In this document: positions 18,437 to 27,533 of the stretch, one piece after another | How the letters are laid out: each line of letters opens with the position of its first letter | Numbering within the stretch: position 1 is the stretch's first letter | DNA from: Marinoscillum sp. MHG1-6 | GTDB lineage: Bacteria > Bacteroidota > Bacteroidia > Cytophagales > Cyclobacteriaceae | Assembly: GCF_024714475.1 (NCBI RefSeq) | Contig: NZ_JAMZMI010000006.1 | Span: 159,714 to 223,713 of the forward strand | Reading direction: 5' to 3' | DNA: 64,000 nucleotides | The notes under the pieces: generated by a model | What the model was told of the DNA's origin: nothing | Databases searched by the model: none | What the model saw: only the letters and a program-made list of their open reading frames with translations | Translations under genes and position numbers: made by a program

Positions 18437-19429
18437 CTATCCATTTCTTTTTGGGTTTTTCTTGATTTTAACTGCGTTATCTTTAATCTGATAATCGAAT
18501 CCGTATATATATGAGAGTCCTTCTAATACCTCTTTAAGATTTGCGTTATTAAATTTTCCCGAGAACCCTTTATTGTTGCTGAATTCAGCTTTATCATAGG
18601 ATATATCAACCCCATAGTAGAGCGCTAATAACTTGAAAACTTCAGGCAACCGCTCTCCGCTAAACACCAGAAGATTAGACATCCAGCCAAAGGCCTTTTC
18701 CTGATCAAAAGTGTCTCTCATCAACATGCCTGTTCCTTTCTCATAGTTGACCCTTTCTCCCGGCTCAATAATCTCGTGTTGATCGTTACCTGAAACCTTC
18801 ACCTTTCCACTAGCCACTGATACAGCCACCCCCGCATCATCCTGATAAGATTTGACCCCAAATGAGGTTCCCAGTACCTCTACCTCAATAGCGCCGGCCT
18901 TGATGATAAAGGGTTTAGATTCATCCCGAACCACATCAAAAAAAGCTTCACCCTCAAGCGTAACTTCTCTTTTCCCGTCCACAAAAAATTCATGCACCAT
19001 CAACTTACTTCCGGCATTCAATACAACCTTTGAACCATCCGGCAACGTAGCTCGTTTCTTTTGACCCGGCGAAGTACTTTCCACCTTGCTCATTACTAAA
19101 TCCTTATTTGTCTTAGAATTCATAGACTGGAAGAGCGCAAAGCCTATTCCCGTGACAACGAGCAATACCGCGGCTATTCTGAGTAGCGGCCATAATTGAA
19201 TCCCTTTTGATTTAGGCTTTTTTATCTTATCCTGACTGAAATTCGCGTTAAGCTCATTCCATATGACCTCACGTATGTGATCCGTTTCCTCAGCTATGTT
19301 CTGGGAATAAGCAAGCAGGCGAAAAACAGCCCTTTTATTTTCCGGATGCTCTTCAAGCCAACCTTGTAGCTTCTTCCACTCGCCTTCGCTCAGTTCACCA
19401 TTGATGTATTTATATATGATTTCTTCCAT
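18437..19429 (-). CDS. FecR family anti-sigma factor
   Basis: About 330 residues. I prefer Met5 of the longest frame (MEEIIYKYINGELSEGEW). The N-terminal 75 residues form the cytoplasmic sigma-binding part. One membrane helix lies at about 85-108 (LLRIAAVLLVVTGIGFALF). The FecR domain spans about 120-225 (RATLPDGSKVVLNAGSKL, TLEGEAFFDVVRDESKPF, VLGTSFGVKSY). A C-terminal DUF4974-type domain at about 255-325 (FSGKFNNANLKEVLEGLSYI) resembles an STN fold and probably contacts the STN domain of SusC. It lies between the sigma gene (about 200 bp upstream) and SusC (100 bp downstream), all on the minus strand. This is the classic order for a carbohydrate-responsive sigma/anti-sigma switch. Confidence 0.93.
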   Translation of the reverse strand: MEEIIYKYINGELSEGEWKKLQGWLEEHPENKRAVFRLLAYSQNIAEETDHIREVIWNELNANFSQDKIKKPKSKGIQLWPLLRIAAVLLVVTGIGFALFQSMNSKTNKDLVMSKVESTSPGQKKRATLPDGSKVVLNAGSKLMVHEFFVDGKREVTLEGEAFFDVVRDESKPFIIKAGAIEVEVLGTSFGVKSYQDDAGVAVSVASGKVKVSGNDQHEIIEPGERVNYEKGTGMLMRDTFDQEKAFGWMSNLLVFSGERLPEVFKLLALYYGVDISYDKAEFSNNKGFSGKFNNANLKEVLEGLSYIYGFDYQIKDNAVKIKKNPKRNG

Positions 19430-19631
19430 AAGAATAAGCAAACGATTGCATCGAATTCATATATAGGAGTGACCTGAGGTGGTGATGGGGGGACGAAAAG
19501 AAAATATTTATAATTTTTACAAAAAAATGAGGTTATTATTTATTGAATTACCAATGGTGAGCTCAATTCACTGATATATTCACATTTTTTTTTCGTAACA
19601 AGAAAAGGAAATAATCACTCGTCAGGATGGA

Positions 19632-20267
19632 TTACATCAGCTCTCCTGTCTGGAGCCCTATTGCAATCAGAAACTGTCCAATTAGCCTAACGTCCGGGAA
19701 TACGGCATCAGTACGATCCAAATAGAAGTCTATAATCTTAGATCGCAAATTGCTTTGAGCTTTCTTAAGCTGACTTTTAACAGTTTCCACACCTATTCCA
19801 AGCTCATCAGCAATTTCCTGATATTTAAGACCTTTCTCCTTTGCCATTCTAAAAACCAGCTGACACTGGTCAGGCAATTCGTTAATGAGTCTATCCAGCT
19901 CTTTCTTCAGCTCTTTTTCGAGCAACAATTCTTCAGGATTGATGTGATCCACCATTTGTCGAAAGACCTCTTCGTTTTCTTGCTTCAACTCCTTATTATC
20001 CCTTAAGCATGCCTGAACTGCCTGATTTTTGATCGAAACAAACAGATAAACTTCCAGGTTTTTGATGGATTCAAAGGCAACCTTGTTCTTATAGAGATTA
20101 AAAAAGAAATCAGAAACGACATCTTTTGCCAGAGGCTGAGATTTGCAAATCACCCGAGCATATGCATAGAGTCTATCGAAATATTGCCGATAGACTTTCT
20201 CAAATTTACTCACCCAAACTTCTTCGGAGATCACTTGATTTTCGCCATATGGTTGGTTAGCGCTCAA
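19632..20267 (-). CDS. RNA polymerase ECF sigma factor controlling the pectin locus
   Basis: This 211-residue ECF sigma factor has region 2 at about residues 25-95 (ICKSQPLAKDVVSDFFFNLY) and region 4 at about 130-185 (LPDQCQLVFRMAKEKGLKYQ, then EIADELGIGVETVKSQL). It lies upstream of FecR and SusC on the same strand. It probably directs polymerase to the SusC promoter once FecR releases it. It may also act on the divergent PL1 gene at 20717, since both genes share a 449-bp intergenic region. The match to known families is clear; the regulon is inferred from position. Confidence 0.93.
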   Translation of the reverse strand: MSANQPYGENQVISEEVWVSKFEKVYRQYFDRLYAYARVICKSQPLAKDVVSDFFFNLYKNKVAFESIKNLEVYLFVSIKNQAVQACLRDNKELKQENEEVFRQMVDHINPEELLLEKELKKELDRLINELPDQCQLVFRMAKEKGLKYQEIADELGIGVETVKSQLKKAQSNLRSKIIDFYLDRTDAVFPDVRLIGQFLIAIGLQTGELM

Positions 20268-20716
20268 AATATTACAATAAGTGTAATTACAACAACAAAG
20301 GAAAAGTACAATTTACAATTTTTATAGTGTTTTTCCAGAAAAACCCCTGACCGAATTGAATACAAGAAAACTCCACCTCAAAGATTTGAAAAACTAATGA
20401 CCCTTTCAGTTCAAGTCCAATCACAGTAAAATGTGATCATATTCTCACAGATCGGGTTTCAATAATTTTTTAAGTATTTCAACACATCATCAAAGATTTT
20501 ATACCTCTACCAAAGTCTTAAGATTCTCTATTTTTCAATTCATTATTGAAAATATTGCAAACCTCATTAACTTTAGTGTTCGAATTCGCAAATCCTTCCA
20601 ACTAATTCAATAAATAGTGTAGCATCCTAATGATCAACACACTATTTGATTAACACACTTTTTTAGTCGATCAAATCCATCTAAAAAGATGATTTTGTCA
20701 AGTTGAACATATACAA
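20268..20716. promoter_or_regulatory. Divergent control region with a 9-bp inverted repeat upstream of PL1
   Basis: This AT-rich region separates the ECF sigma gene (minus) from the PL1 gene (plus). AAATAGTGT at 20612-20620 is the exact reverse complement of ACACTATTT at 20639-20647, with an 18-bp spacer, about 70 bp upstream of the PL1 start. AACACACT also occurs twice, 16 bp apart (20636-20643 and 20652-20659). These are candidate operator elements for the PL1 gene; no regulator is assigned. Confidence 0.4.
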
Positions 20717-22693
20717 ATGAAACGAATAATTTTAAGCTATGCAATCGTTTGCTTTATTGCAACAGCTTTTGCACAAATACAAAATACAACCGCCATTGCT
20801 TTCCCCGGAGCGGAAGGACACGGACGATTCACAACTGGTGGTAGAGGTGGTCAGGTTATCTATGTAACCAACCTTAATGATTCGGGGTCAGGTAGCTTGC
20901 GGGCTGCCATCGGTACCAGAGGCCCCAGAATAATTGTCTTTAAGGTATCGGGAATCATTTCACTTAACAGCAACCTGAGAATCACCAATGGCAACCTCAC
21001 CATTGCAGGCCAGACAGCCCCCGGCGATGGCATCTGTCTAAAAAACTACTCATTGCAAGTCGACGCAGACAATGTCATTATTCGGTACCTCCGATCCCGC
21101 ATGGGAGATGAAGCGGCTAACGAAGGAGACGCGATGTGGGGCAGAAACAGAAAAAACATTATTCTGGACCATTGCACCATGAGCTGGAGCACAGATGAAT
21201 GCGCCTCGTTTTACGATAATGAAAATTTCACCATGCAGTGGTGTATCTTATCAGAAAGCCTAAGGGTGTCGGTCCATGATAAAGGAACTCACGGTTATGG
21301 TGGTATTTGGGGTGGCAAGAAAGCCAGCTTTCATCACAACCTGCTAGCGCATCACGACAGTAGAAATCCACGAATGAATGGGAGCAGATATTCCAACCTA
21401 CCAGACCTGGAATTGGTTGATTTTAGAAACAACGTCATTTACAACTGGGGAGGAAACAGCGGTTATGCTGGTGAAGGTGGAAGTTTCAACTTCGTTAATA
21501 ATTACTACAAACCCGGTGCGGCTACCAGCCCTGGGGTCAGAGACCGCATATTCTCACCAAATGCAGATGGAGGCACCAACACCCAACCTGCTGGTGTCTG
21601 GGGAACCTTTTACGTAGATGGAAATTATATGAATGGCAGCACTACCGTCACCAATGACAACTGGGCCGGTATCGATCCTAATCCCGGCACTAAAAGCAAG
21701 GAGGAGTTAAAGTCGGATACCGAATTCGATGAGGGTCAAATCTCAACCCATACGGCTGCAGATGCATTTTCAAGAGTTCTGGATTATGCCGGAGCAAGCC
21801 TTAGTCGTGACAGTCACGATACAAGAATTACAAATGAAGTTCTGAATGGCACATATACCTACTTAGGATCCACCACGGGAGCAACCAAACCGGGATTGAT
21901 TGATACACAATCCGATGTAGGCGGCTGGCCTACCTACAACAGCTCTACGGTCCCGACAGATTCAGACAATGATGGTATGCCTGATGACTGGGAGGATGCT
22001 AATGGTCTTGATAAAAACAGTGCATCAGATAATAATGATTATGATCTAAGTGGATTTTACACCAATATTGAGGTCTATATCAACAGCCTGGTGACTAATA
22101 TCACCGCTGCTCAGCTTGCAGATGGCTTGTCCAATTATGAGGATATTGAGACCATTGCTGAAGCCGCCATACTTATTGCAGACAACCCGGGAGACACGAG
22201 TCAGTACGTAGAACTTGGTGATCCTATTGTCAATATTATTTTCTCATGGGAAAATGCTTACAGTGCAGTAGTCACTGGCCTGCCGCAGGGTTTAATAGCC
22301 ACCTTAGATCAAACCAACGATCAAATTACCATCAGTGGAACCCCATCGGAAGAAGGAACATTTATTTACACAGTTACCACCATCGGCAGCCAGACCAATG
22401 CTAACTTTACAGGAACACTCATTATCGAATTGGTATTGAACAGTGATGTTGAAGCCAATGATATAATCATCCACCCCAATCCTCTTCCTGGTAACTGTTT
22501 ATGGCTTCAAGCCCGAGAAACAACTCAAATCAATTGCGTTGATATCTGGAATCAGACTGGCCAAAAAGTATACTCGGAGATTTTAAAAGATGAAAAGAGG
22601 ACAAATATCAAACTCAACCTTACAAAAGGGCTGTACATCATTGAAGTCGGGACTAATTCGGGAGTGTTGAGAAAAAAACTAGTGGTCAATTAA
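20717..22693 (+). CDS. Pectate lyase family 1, T9SS-secreted
   Basis: This 658-residue protein has a signal peptide ([20 protein letters not shown]). The PL1 beta-helix fills about residues 28-430: [47 protein letters not shown] and [11 protein letters not shown] motifs, the last with the probable catalytic Arg. [18 protein letters not shown] is a calcium-binding type Asp repeat. A small Ig-like domain lies at about 490-575 ([20 protein letters not shown]) and a T9SS sorting tail at about 585-658 ([13 protein letters not shown]). It is very similar to the tail-less PL1 at 7237-8544, so the two probably work in different compartments, this one outside the cell. It is transcribed away from the sigma/FecR/SusCD genes. 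Confidence 0.9.
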   Translation: MKRIILSYAIVCFIATAFAQIQNTTAIAFPGAEGHGRFTTGGRGGQVIYVTNLNDSGSGSLRAAIGTRGPRIIVFKVSGIISLNSNLRITNGNLTIAGQTAPGDGICLKNYSLQVDADNVIIRYLRSRMGDEAANEGDAMWGRNRKNIILDHCTMSWSTDECASFYDNENFTMQWCILSESLRVSVHDKGTHGYGGIWGGKKASFHHNLLAHHDSRNPRMNGSRYSNLPDLELVDFRNNVIYNWGGNSGYAGEGGSFNFVNNYYKPGAATSPGVRDRIFSPNADGGTNTQPAGVWGTFYVDGNYMNGSTTVTNDNWAGIDPNPGTKSKEELKSDTEFDEGQISTHTAADAFSRVLDYAGASLSRDSHDTRITNEVLNGTYTYLGSTTGATKPGLIDTQSDVGGWPTYNSSTVPTDSDNDGMPDDWEDANGLDKNSASDNNDYDLSGFYTNIEVYINSLVTNITAAQLADGLSNYEDIETIAEAAILIADNPGDTSQYVELGDPIVNIIFSWENAYSAVVTGLPQGLIATLDQTNDQITISGTPSEEGTFIYTVTTIGSQTNANFTGTLIIELVLNSDVEANDIIIHPNPLPGNCLWLQARETTQINCVDIWNQTGQKVYSEILKDEKRTNIKLNLTKGLYIIEVGTNSGVLRKKLVVN

Positions 22694-22716
22694 CATATCA
22701 TAACACAATTAATAAT

Positions 22717-23109
22717 ATGGACAATTTTAGATGCACTCCTACCACCTCGACACCCTTCGTCAGAATCAGCTTCGATGAAGGTGTCCTAGACATCAGTGGT
22801 CGTTCAAGCCCGGAGAACACCCTGGAATTCTATCAGCCTATAATTGATACGGTTGCAAAATTTGCAGGTGAGGGTAAAGATCACATCACAGCCAACTTCC
22901 AATATGAATATTTTAACACCAGTTCCGCCAGATGTATCTTCTTGATCATTAAGGAACTTAAAAAGTTAAATGAAGCAGGCATTGGGATTACGATCAATTG
23001 GATTGTAGATGAGGATGACGAGGACATGGAAGAAACTGGCCTTGATTTTCAAGACATGGTAGACCTGGAGTTTAATATTAAAATTATTTCAGGCGAGGAC
23101 GAAGGGTAA
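22717..23109 (+). CDS. SiaC-family (DUF1987) regulatory phosphoprotein
   Basis: This 130-residue cytoplasmic protein has no signal peptide. It matches the SiaC/DUF1987 fold, which resembles a STAS anti-anti-sigma protein. The family motif YEYFNTSSARC places a threonine at residue 68, the position phosphorylated in Pseudomonas aeruginosa SiaC. There, SiaC is toggled by the kinase SiaB and phosphatase SiaA and activates a diguanylate cyclase. No SiaA, SiaB or cyclase gene lies nearby. The gene follows the PL1 stop by 23 bp and precedes the TonB receptor by about 50 bp on the same strand, but a functional link to either is not evident. Confidence 0.85.
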   Translation: MDNFRCTPTTSTPFVRISFDEGVLDISGRSSPENTLEFYQPIIDTVAKFAGEGKDHITANFQYEYFNTSSARCIFLIIKELKKLNEAGIGITINWIVDEDDEDMEETGLDFQDMVDLEFNIKIISGEDEG

Positions 23110-23160
23110 GTCTAAGGAGAAAATAGCAAAAGCGTTACCTTCGCATGAACAACTTAGGTC

Positions 23161-25431
23161 ATGACAAGGTACGCTTTAATTTCACTTTTTTTATTGTTTT
23201 CGGTTGCCCTCCACGCTCAGGTAAACCTACAAGGTATTGTAGTAGATGCAAGCAATGGAACACCACTTGCCGGAGCGGTGGTTACTTCTACTTCGGCCAA
23301 TACTATCACGGATGCCACTGGCCATTTCGGTCTTGCATTAGAAGACCTTAACAACCCCATTCAAATTAAGCATTTGGGGTATGAAAGTATATCCGTTGCG
23401 GTTAAGCGTCCGAATCAAACTGTACGCATTGCGTTGAGTGCCTCCGACACCGAATTGGATGAAGTGGTGATTTCCGCTGGATATGTGGACGAAGTAGTCA
23501 AAGAAAGCAGCATGACCGTAGATATCATCACCCCTTCCCACCTGCAACGTGATGCACCTTACAGCATAAACCATAGCCTGAACCGCACGCCAGGTGTGTA
23601 CATGCACTCCGGAACGTTGAACACCAATCGTATTACGATACGGGGCATGGGATCAAGAAGCCTCTTTGCCACGGACAAAATAAGAGCTTACTATGATCAG
23701 ATTCCTTTGACTGATGGAAGTGGCAACTCTACGATTGAAGACCTGGACCAGGCTTTTATTGAGCGACTAGAAATCATCAAAGGCCCCAACTCAAGCCTTT
23801 ATGGTAGTGGCCTTGGAGGTGTGGTCCAGATTAGAAGCAACCGACCAGCCTACGGAAACACTTCTCTTGAAAGTAGCGTCACCATGGGTTCTTTCGGTAC
23901 CGTGAGATGGCTTACTGGTGTTGCAGAGCATAATGACAAACTATCGCTAAACCTCATCCATACCGAAACCACCAGTGAGGGTTACCGTGCGAATAACGAA
24001 TACAATAAGGCCCAAACCGGCATTACAGGCAGATATTACCTGAATAATGATAGTTACTTCAATTTCATCAGCATTTATACAGACCTTCGAAGTGAGATAC
24101 CCAGCTCCCTTTCCTTTGATGATTATAAGAGCTCACCCAGCTCCGCAGCAAGTAACTGGAATGAAGCTCGGGGATATGAAGATTATCAAAAGCTAATCTC
24201 TGGTTTGTCCTATCACTATACCATCGGTAAAAACTGGAGACTTTCACACTCTCTAAATATCCAAACCAGAGAAGCCTACGAACCCGCACCGCGACCCGTG
24301 AACATCATGGATGATGAACTATTTGCCTATGGCACCAGAACGGTTGCGCATTACCGAAGTAGGTTTTGGTCTTTCAATGGAGGTTTTGAGTGGTTTAAGG
24401 ATCACCTGAGTTTCTCGACCTACGAGAACTTACACAGCCCAACAAGTAACGGTAGCGTGCAAGGGGGCCTTATCAATGAAATCGAAGAACACCGTTCATT
24501 TCTTAATATGTTTTCTCAAATCAACATTCACCCTACGGAGAAAATAAATATTGAAGCGGGAGCGAATGTGAATTTCACAAGATATGAATTGCAAGACCCT
24601 TTCAGAACTGACGAAACCAATTTGTCGGGCGCCTATAATTACAAACCTATTATATCTCCTAGGTTAGGAGTGGTCCATCAAACGCTTCCCTCACTCAACA
24701 CCTACGTAAATCTCAGCCATGGATTTTCCACACCAAACCTTGAGCAAACCCTATACCCAGATGGCTCGGTGAACCAGGAGATAGCTCCTGAAACCGGATG
24801 GAACCTGGAAACCGGACTTCGAGGCAACAAGTCCAGACTCAGTTATGACTTTTCCTTATTTCATATGAGTATCAAAAACCTTCTGGTTGCGCGTCGCACG
24901 CCGGAAGATCAATACATCGGTGTCAACGCCGGACACAATACTCATAGGGGAATTGAGGCTTCCGCAAACTTTCTTTTAGCTCAGTTCAAAAATACTGCAC
25001 TTAATGTTTGGGGTGCAGGATCATGGATGCATTATCAATTCGATGATTTTGTCGACGATGGCGAAGACTTCTCAGGAAACCGTCTGACCGGCGTTCCTAG
25101 ATACAAAAGCTCCGGTGGATTGGATTTGAAAGGGGACAAGGGGTTCAATGCCAATGTCAATTACCAGTATATAGGTAAAATGCCTATCACTGATGATAAT
25201 TCGCTTTACGTAAAAGAATACATGTTATTAAACGCACGGGCTGGATATTCCAATAGCATTGGGAAACTTGACTACTCGGTGTATTTCGGGTTGAACAATA
25301 TCCTCGATGAAAAATATGCTTCCATGCTTTTGATTAATTCATTTACAGGCAGGTATTATTACCCGGGATTACCAAGGAATTATTACGCCGGAATCAACCT
25401 AAAGTACAGGTTCAGATCTATCGTGAATTAA
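23161..25431 (+). CDS. TonB-dependent outer-membrane receptor
   Basis: This 756-residue receptor has a signal peptide (MTRYALISLFLLFSVALHAQ). A carboxypeptidase-regulatory-like domain lies at about 22-95 (VNLQGIVVDASNGTPLAGAV), then the LDEVVISAGYVDEVV junction. The plug spans about 115-225 (ITIRGMGSRSLFATDKIRAY, LEIIKGPNSSLYGSGLGGVV) and the beta-barrel runs to the end (YAGINLKYRFRSIVN). At 756 residues and without an STN domain it is of the siderophore/metal/vitamin receptor size rather than SusC type, and no SusD follows. The ligand cannot be told from the sequence; FecA- or BtuB-like substrates are both possible. Its stop codon overlaps that of the convergent ketoacyl synthase gene in a shared TTAA. 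Confidence 0.88.
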   Translation: MTRYALISLFLLFSVALHAQVNLQGIVVDASNGTPLAGAVVTSTSANTITDATGHFGLALEDLNNPIQIKHLGYESISVAVKRPNQTVRIALSASDTELDEVVISAGYVDEVVKESSMTVDIITPSHLQRDAPYSINHSLNRTPGVYMHSGTLNTNRITIRGMGSRSLFATDKIRAYYDQIPLTDGSGNSTIEDLDQAFIERLEIIKGPNSSLYGSGLGGVVQIRSNRPAYGNTSLESSVTMGSFGTVRWLTGVAEHNDKLSLNLIHTETTSEGYRANNEYNKAQTGITGRYYLNNDSYFNFISIYTDLRSEIPSSLSFDDYKSSPSSAASNWNEARGYEDYQKLISGLSYHYTIGKNWRLSHSLNIQTREAYEPAPRPVNIMDDELFAYGTRTVAHYRSRFWSFNGGFEWFKDHLSFSTYENLHSPTSNGSVQGGLINEIEEHRSFLNMFSQINIHPTEKINIEAGANVNFTRYELQDPFRTDETNLSGAYNYKPIISPRLGVVHQTLPSLNTYVNLSHGFSTPNLEQTLYPDGSVNQEIAPETGWNLETGLRGNKSRLSYDFSLFHMSIKNLLVARRTPEDQYIGVNAGHNTHRGIEASANFLLAQFKNTALNVWGAGSWMHYQFDDFVDDGEDFSGNRLTGVPRYKSSGGLDLKGDKGFNANVNYQYIGKMPITDDNSLYVKEYMLLNARAGYSNSIGKLDYSVYFGLNNILDEKYASMLLINSFTGRYYYPGLPRNYYAGINLKYRFRSIVN

Positions 25432-26675
25432 TCCCTGAACTTTTTGAATACCGTAATAGCGTTGTGACCACCAAATCCAAAGGTGTTGCTCATCGCTACG
25501 TTGATCTCCTTTTTCTGAGCTTCGCCGATCACAATATCTAATCCCTCCGGCACATTTTCATCTAACGCAGTTGTGTTGATGGTTGGTGGGACGATGTCAT
25601 CCTTTACGGCCATAATGCAGGCCACCGCTTCTATGGCACCAGCGGCTCCCAACAAATGTCCTGTCATCGATTTGGTCGCACTTAGTTTCGGCGACTTTTC
25701 TGAAAACACCTTTTTGATCGCTTTGAGCTCGCTCACATCTCCCAGTGGAGTAGAAGTCGCATGCATGTTTACATAATCAATATCTCCAGTGGATACTTCT
25801 GCTTCTTCCATGGCTAGCTGCATCCCCCTGGTAGCACCCTCCCCGTCCGGATGAGTGGCAGTAAGGTGATAGGCATCTGATGTCATTGCTCCTCCTCCGA
25901 TTTCCGCATAGATTTTTGCTCCACGTGCCAGGGCATGTTCCAATTCCTCCAGAATAATAGCGCCTGCTCCTTCTCCCATAACAAATCCATCTCTGTCCTT
26001 ATCGAAAGGTCGACTTGCTGTCGCCGGGTCATCATTCCTGGTAGATAGAGCCTTACTGGCGTTAAACCCTGCGATACCTGAAGCATTGATCACCGCATCT
26101 GACCCTCCCGACACAATCATATCTGCTTTACCCCATCTTATATGGTTGAAAGCTTCGATAAGCGCAGTATTAGAAGTTGCGCATGCAGAAACGGGTGTAT
26201 AAGTCACTCCTTTAAGTCCGTATTTAATAGATATGATCCCGGATGCCATATTGACCAGAATTTTTGGAACGAAGTAAGGGTTGAACCTTGGAACACCGTC
26301 GCCGGTAGCATAGTCGGAGATTTCATTGTGGAAACTTTGAATTCCACCATTGCCTGATCCCCAGATAACTCCAGCACGAAAAGCATCTATTTTTCCCAAA
26401 TCCAGCCCGGCATCTTGCAAGGCTTCCTCTACGGCCACCAGTGCATACTGAACATAAGGATCATTTGTTCTGATCTCTTTTCTGTCCAGATGATCGGTTA
26501 CCTCAAAACCTTTAAGTTCACAGGCAAACTTGGTTTTATGATGGGTAGTATCGAAATAGGTAATGGGTGCAGCTCCAGACTTACCTGCCACGAGGTTTGT
26601 CCAAAAGTCGTTTAGATTATTTCCAATAGGAGACAGAGCCCCCATTCCGGTTACTACTACTCTTCTTTCTCTCAT
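25428..26675 (-). CDS. fabF: Beta-ketoacyl-ACP synthase II (KAS II)
   Basis: This 415-residue enzyme has the full length and motifs of FabF: VVVTGMGALSPIGN at the start, the active-site Cys165 in PVSACATS, His305 in HATSTPLGD, His340 in MTGHLLGAAGA, and the closing NTFGFGGHNA. The family condenses malonyl-ACP with acyl-ACP in fatty-acid elongation. No acyl-carrier protein or other fab gene is adjacent. Bacteroidota often carry several FabF paralogues, so this copy may be the housekeeping enzyme or one dedicated to special lipids or polyene pigments. The gene symbol is by family. It is transcribed alone, convergent with the TonB receptor and divergent from the YceI gene at 26942. Confidence 0.9.
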   Translation of the reverse strand: MRERRVVVTGMGALSPIGNNLNDFWTNLVAGKSGAAPITYFDTTHHKTKFACELKGFEVTDHLDRKEIRTNDPYVQYALVAVEEALQDAGLDLGKIDAFRAGVIWGSGNGGIQSFHNEISDYATGDGVPRFNPYFVPKILVNMASGIISIKYGLKGVTYTPVSACATSNTALIEAFNHIRWGKADMIVSGGSDAVINASGIAGFNASKALSTRNDDPATASRPFDKDRDGFVMGEGAGAIILEELEHALARGAKIYAEIGGGAMTSDAYHLTATHPDGEGATRGMQLAMEEAEVSTGDIDYVNMHATSTPLGDVSELKAIKKVFSEKSPKLSATKSMTGHLLGAAGAIEAVACIMAVKDDIVPPTINTTALDENVPEGLDIVIGEAQKKEINVAMSNTFGFGGHNAITVFKKFRD

Positions 26676-26941
26676 AGTGTTTTTCGTTCCACACCTAAGT
26701 AATCTACTGATTCCACGCAGATGTGTCCTTCATTTGAATCTGCTAAACTACTTCCTAGCGCTTTTATAATAAAATCGGAAGACCGCAAAACCACACATAT
26801 TTCCAATTTCTATCGACAGGTGCTAGCATTTGTCAGTTGTGGACATATCACAAATCATCTCTCGTACTCACTAACGTCATGTGGTAGGCATCAATCCGCC
26901 CCCAACTTGCATTCACAATTAAAGATCAACGATCACGAGAA

Positions 26942-27496
26942 ATGAGAACTCTTAAAAAACACAGCATGATCCTACTGGTAGCCCTGGCTACCGCTCCATT
27001 ATTGGGGATGCAAAGTCTTTCTCCGGTGAAAGACGGGTCAGAAATCAAAATCACAGGAACGAGCTCCCTGCATGACTGGGAGGAAGAAGCCACTTCATTT
27101 GATGTAACAGGAGACATTCAGGCGGACAAGGTTGCCAACCTTCAGATCCTGATTCAAACCAAATCAATCAAAAGTGGAAAGTCCATCATGGACGACAAGA
27201 CGCATGAAGCGCTAAAAGCTAACAAGTACCCTCACATTACACTTAAAGCAGAATCGCTTGTAATCAAGGGAACTACCATCAGCGGACAAGCCCAGCTTCA
27301 AATTGCCGGAAAAACCAAGACCATCTCAATCAACAGTAAACTAACTGATTTAGGTGACAACCTGGTTTCGGTTTCCGGATCACTGGATATCATCATGTCA
27401 GAGTACGGTGTTGACCCTCCTACAGCAATGTTTGGGACTATGGTTACCGGAGATAAGGTGAACGTCCAATACCTATTCAAACTCAAAAAGAACTAA
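26942..27496 (+). CDS. YceI-family periplasmic protein
   Basis: This 184-residue protein has an N-terminal signal segment (MILLVALATAPLLGMQSLS). The mature part follows the YceI pattern: KITGTSSLHDWEEEATSF, IMDDKTHEALKANKYPHITL, then LQIAGKTKTISI and VDPPTAMFGTMVTGDKVNV. The YceI fold is a lipocalin-like barrel that in characterised members binds isoprenoid-type lipids. The physiological ligand here is unknown. It lies 37 bp upstream of the porin-like gene at 27534 and the two share a terminator, so they are probably co-transcribed; a partnership in handling a lipophilic substrate is conceivable. Confidence 0.85.
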   Translation: MRTLKKHSMILLVALATAPLLGMQSLSPVKDGSEIKITGTSSLHDWEEEATSFDVTGDIQADKVANLQILIQTKSIKSGKSIMDDKTHEALKANKYPHITLKAESLVIKGTTISGQAQLQIAGKTKTISINSKLTDLGDNLVSVSGSLDIIMSEYGVDPPTAMFGTMVTGDKVNVQYLFKLKKN

Positions 27497-27533
27497 TTAA
27501 ATACAGATAAAAATCAAACCTTAATAAATAGCC

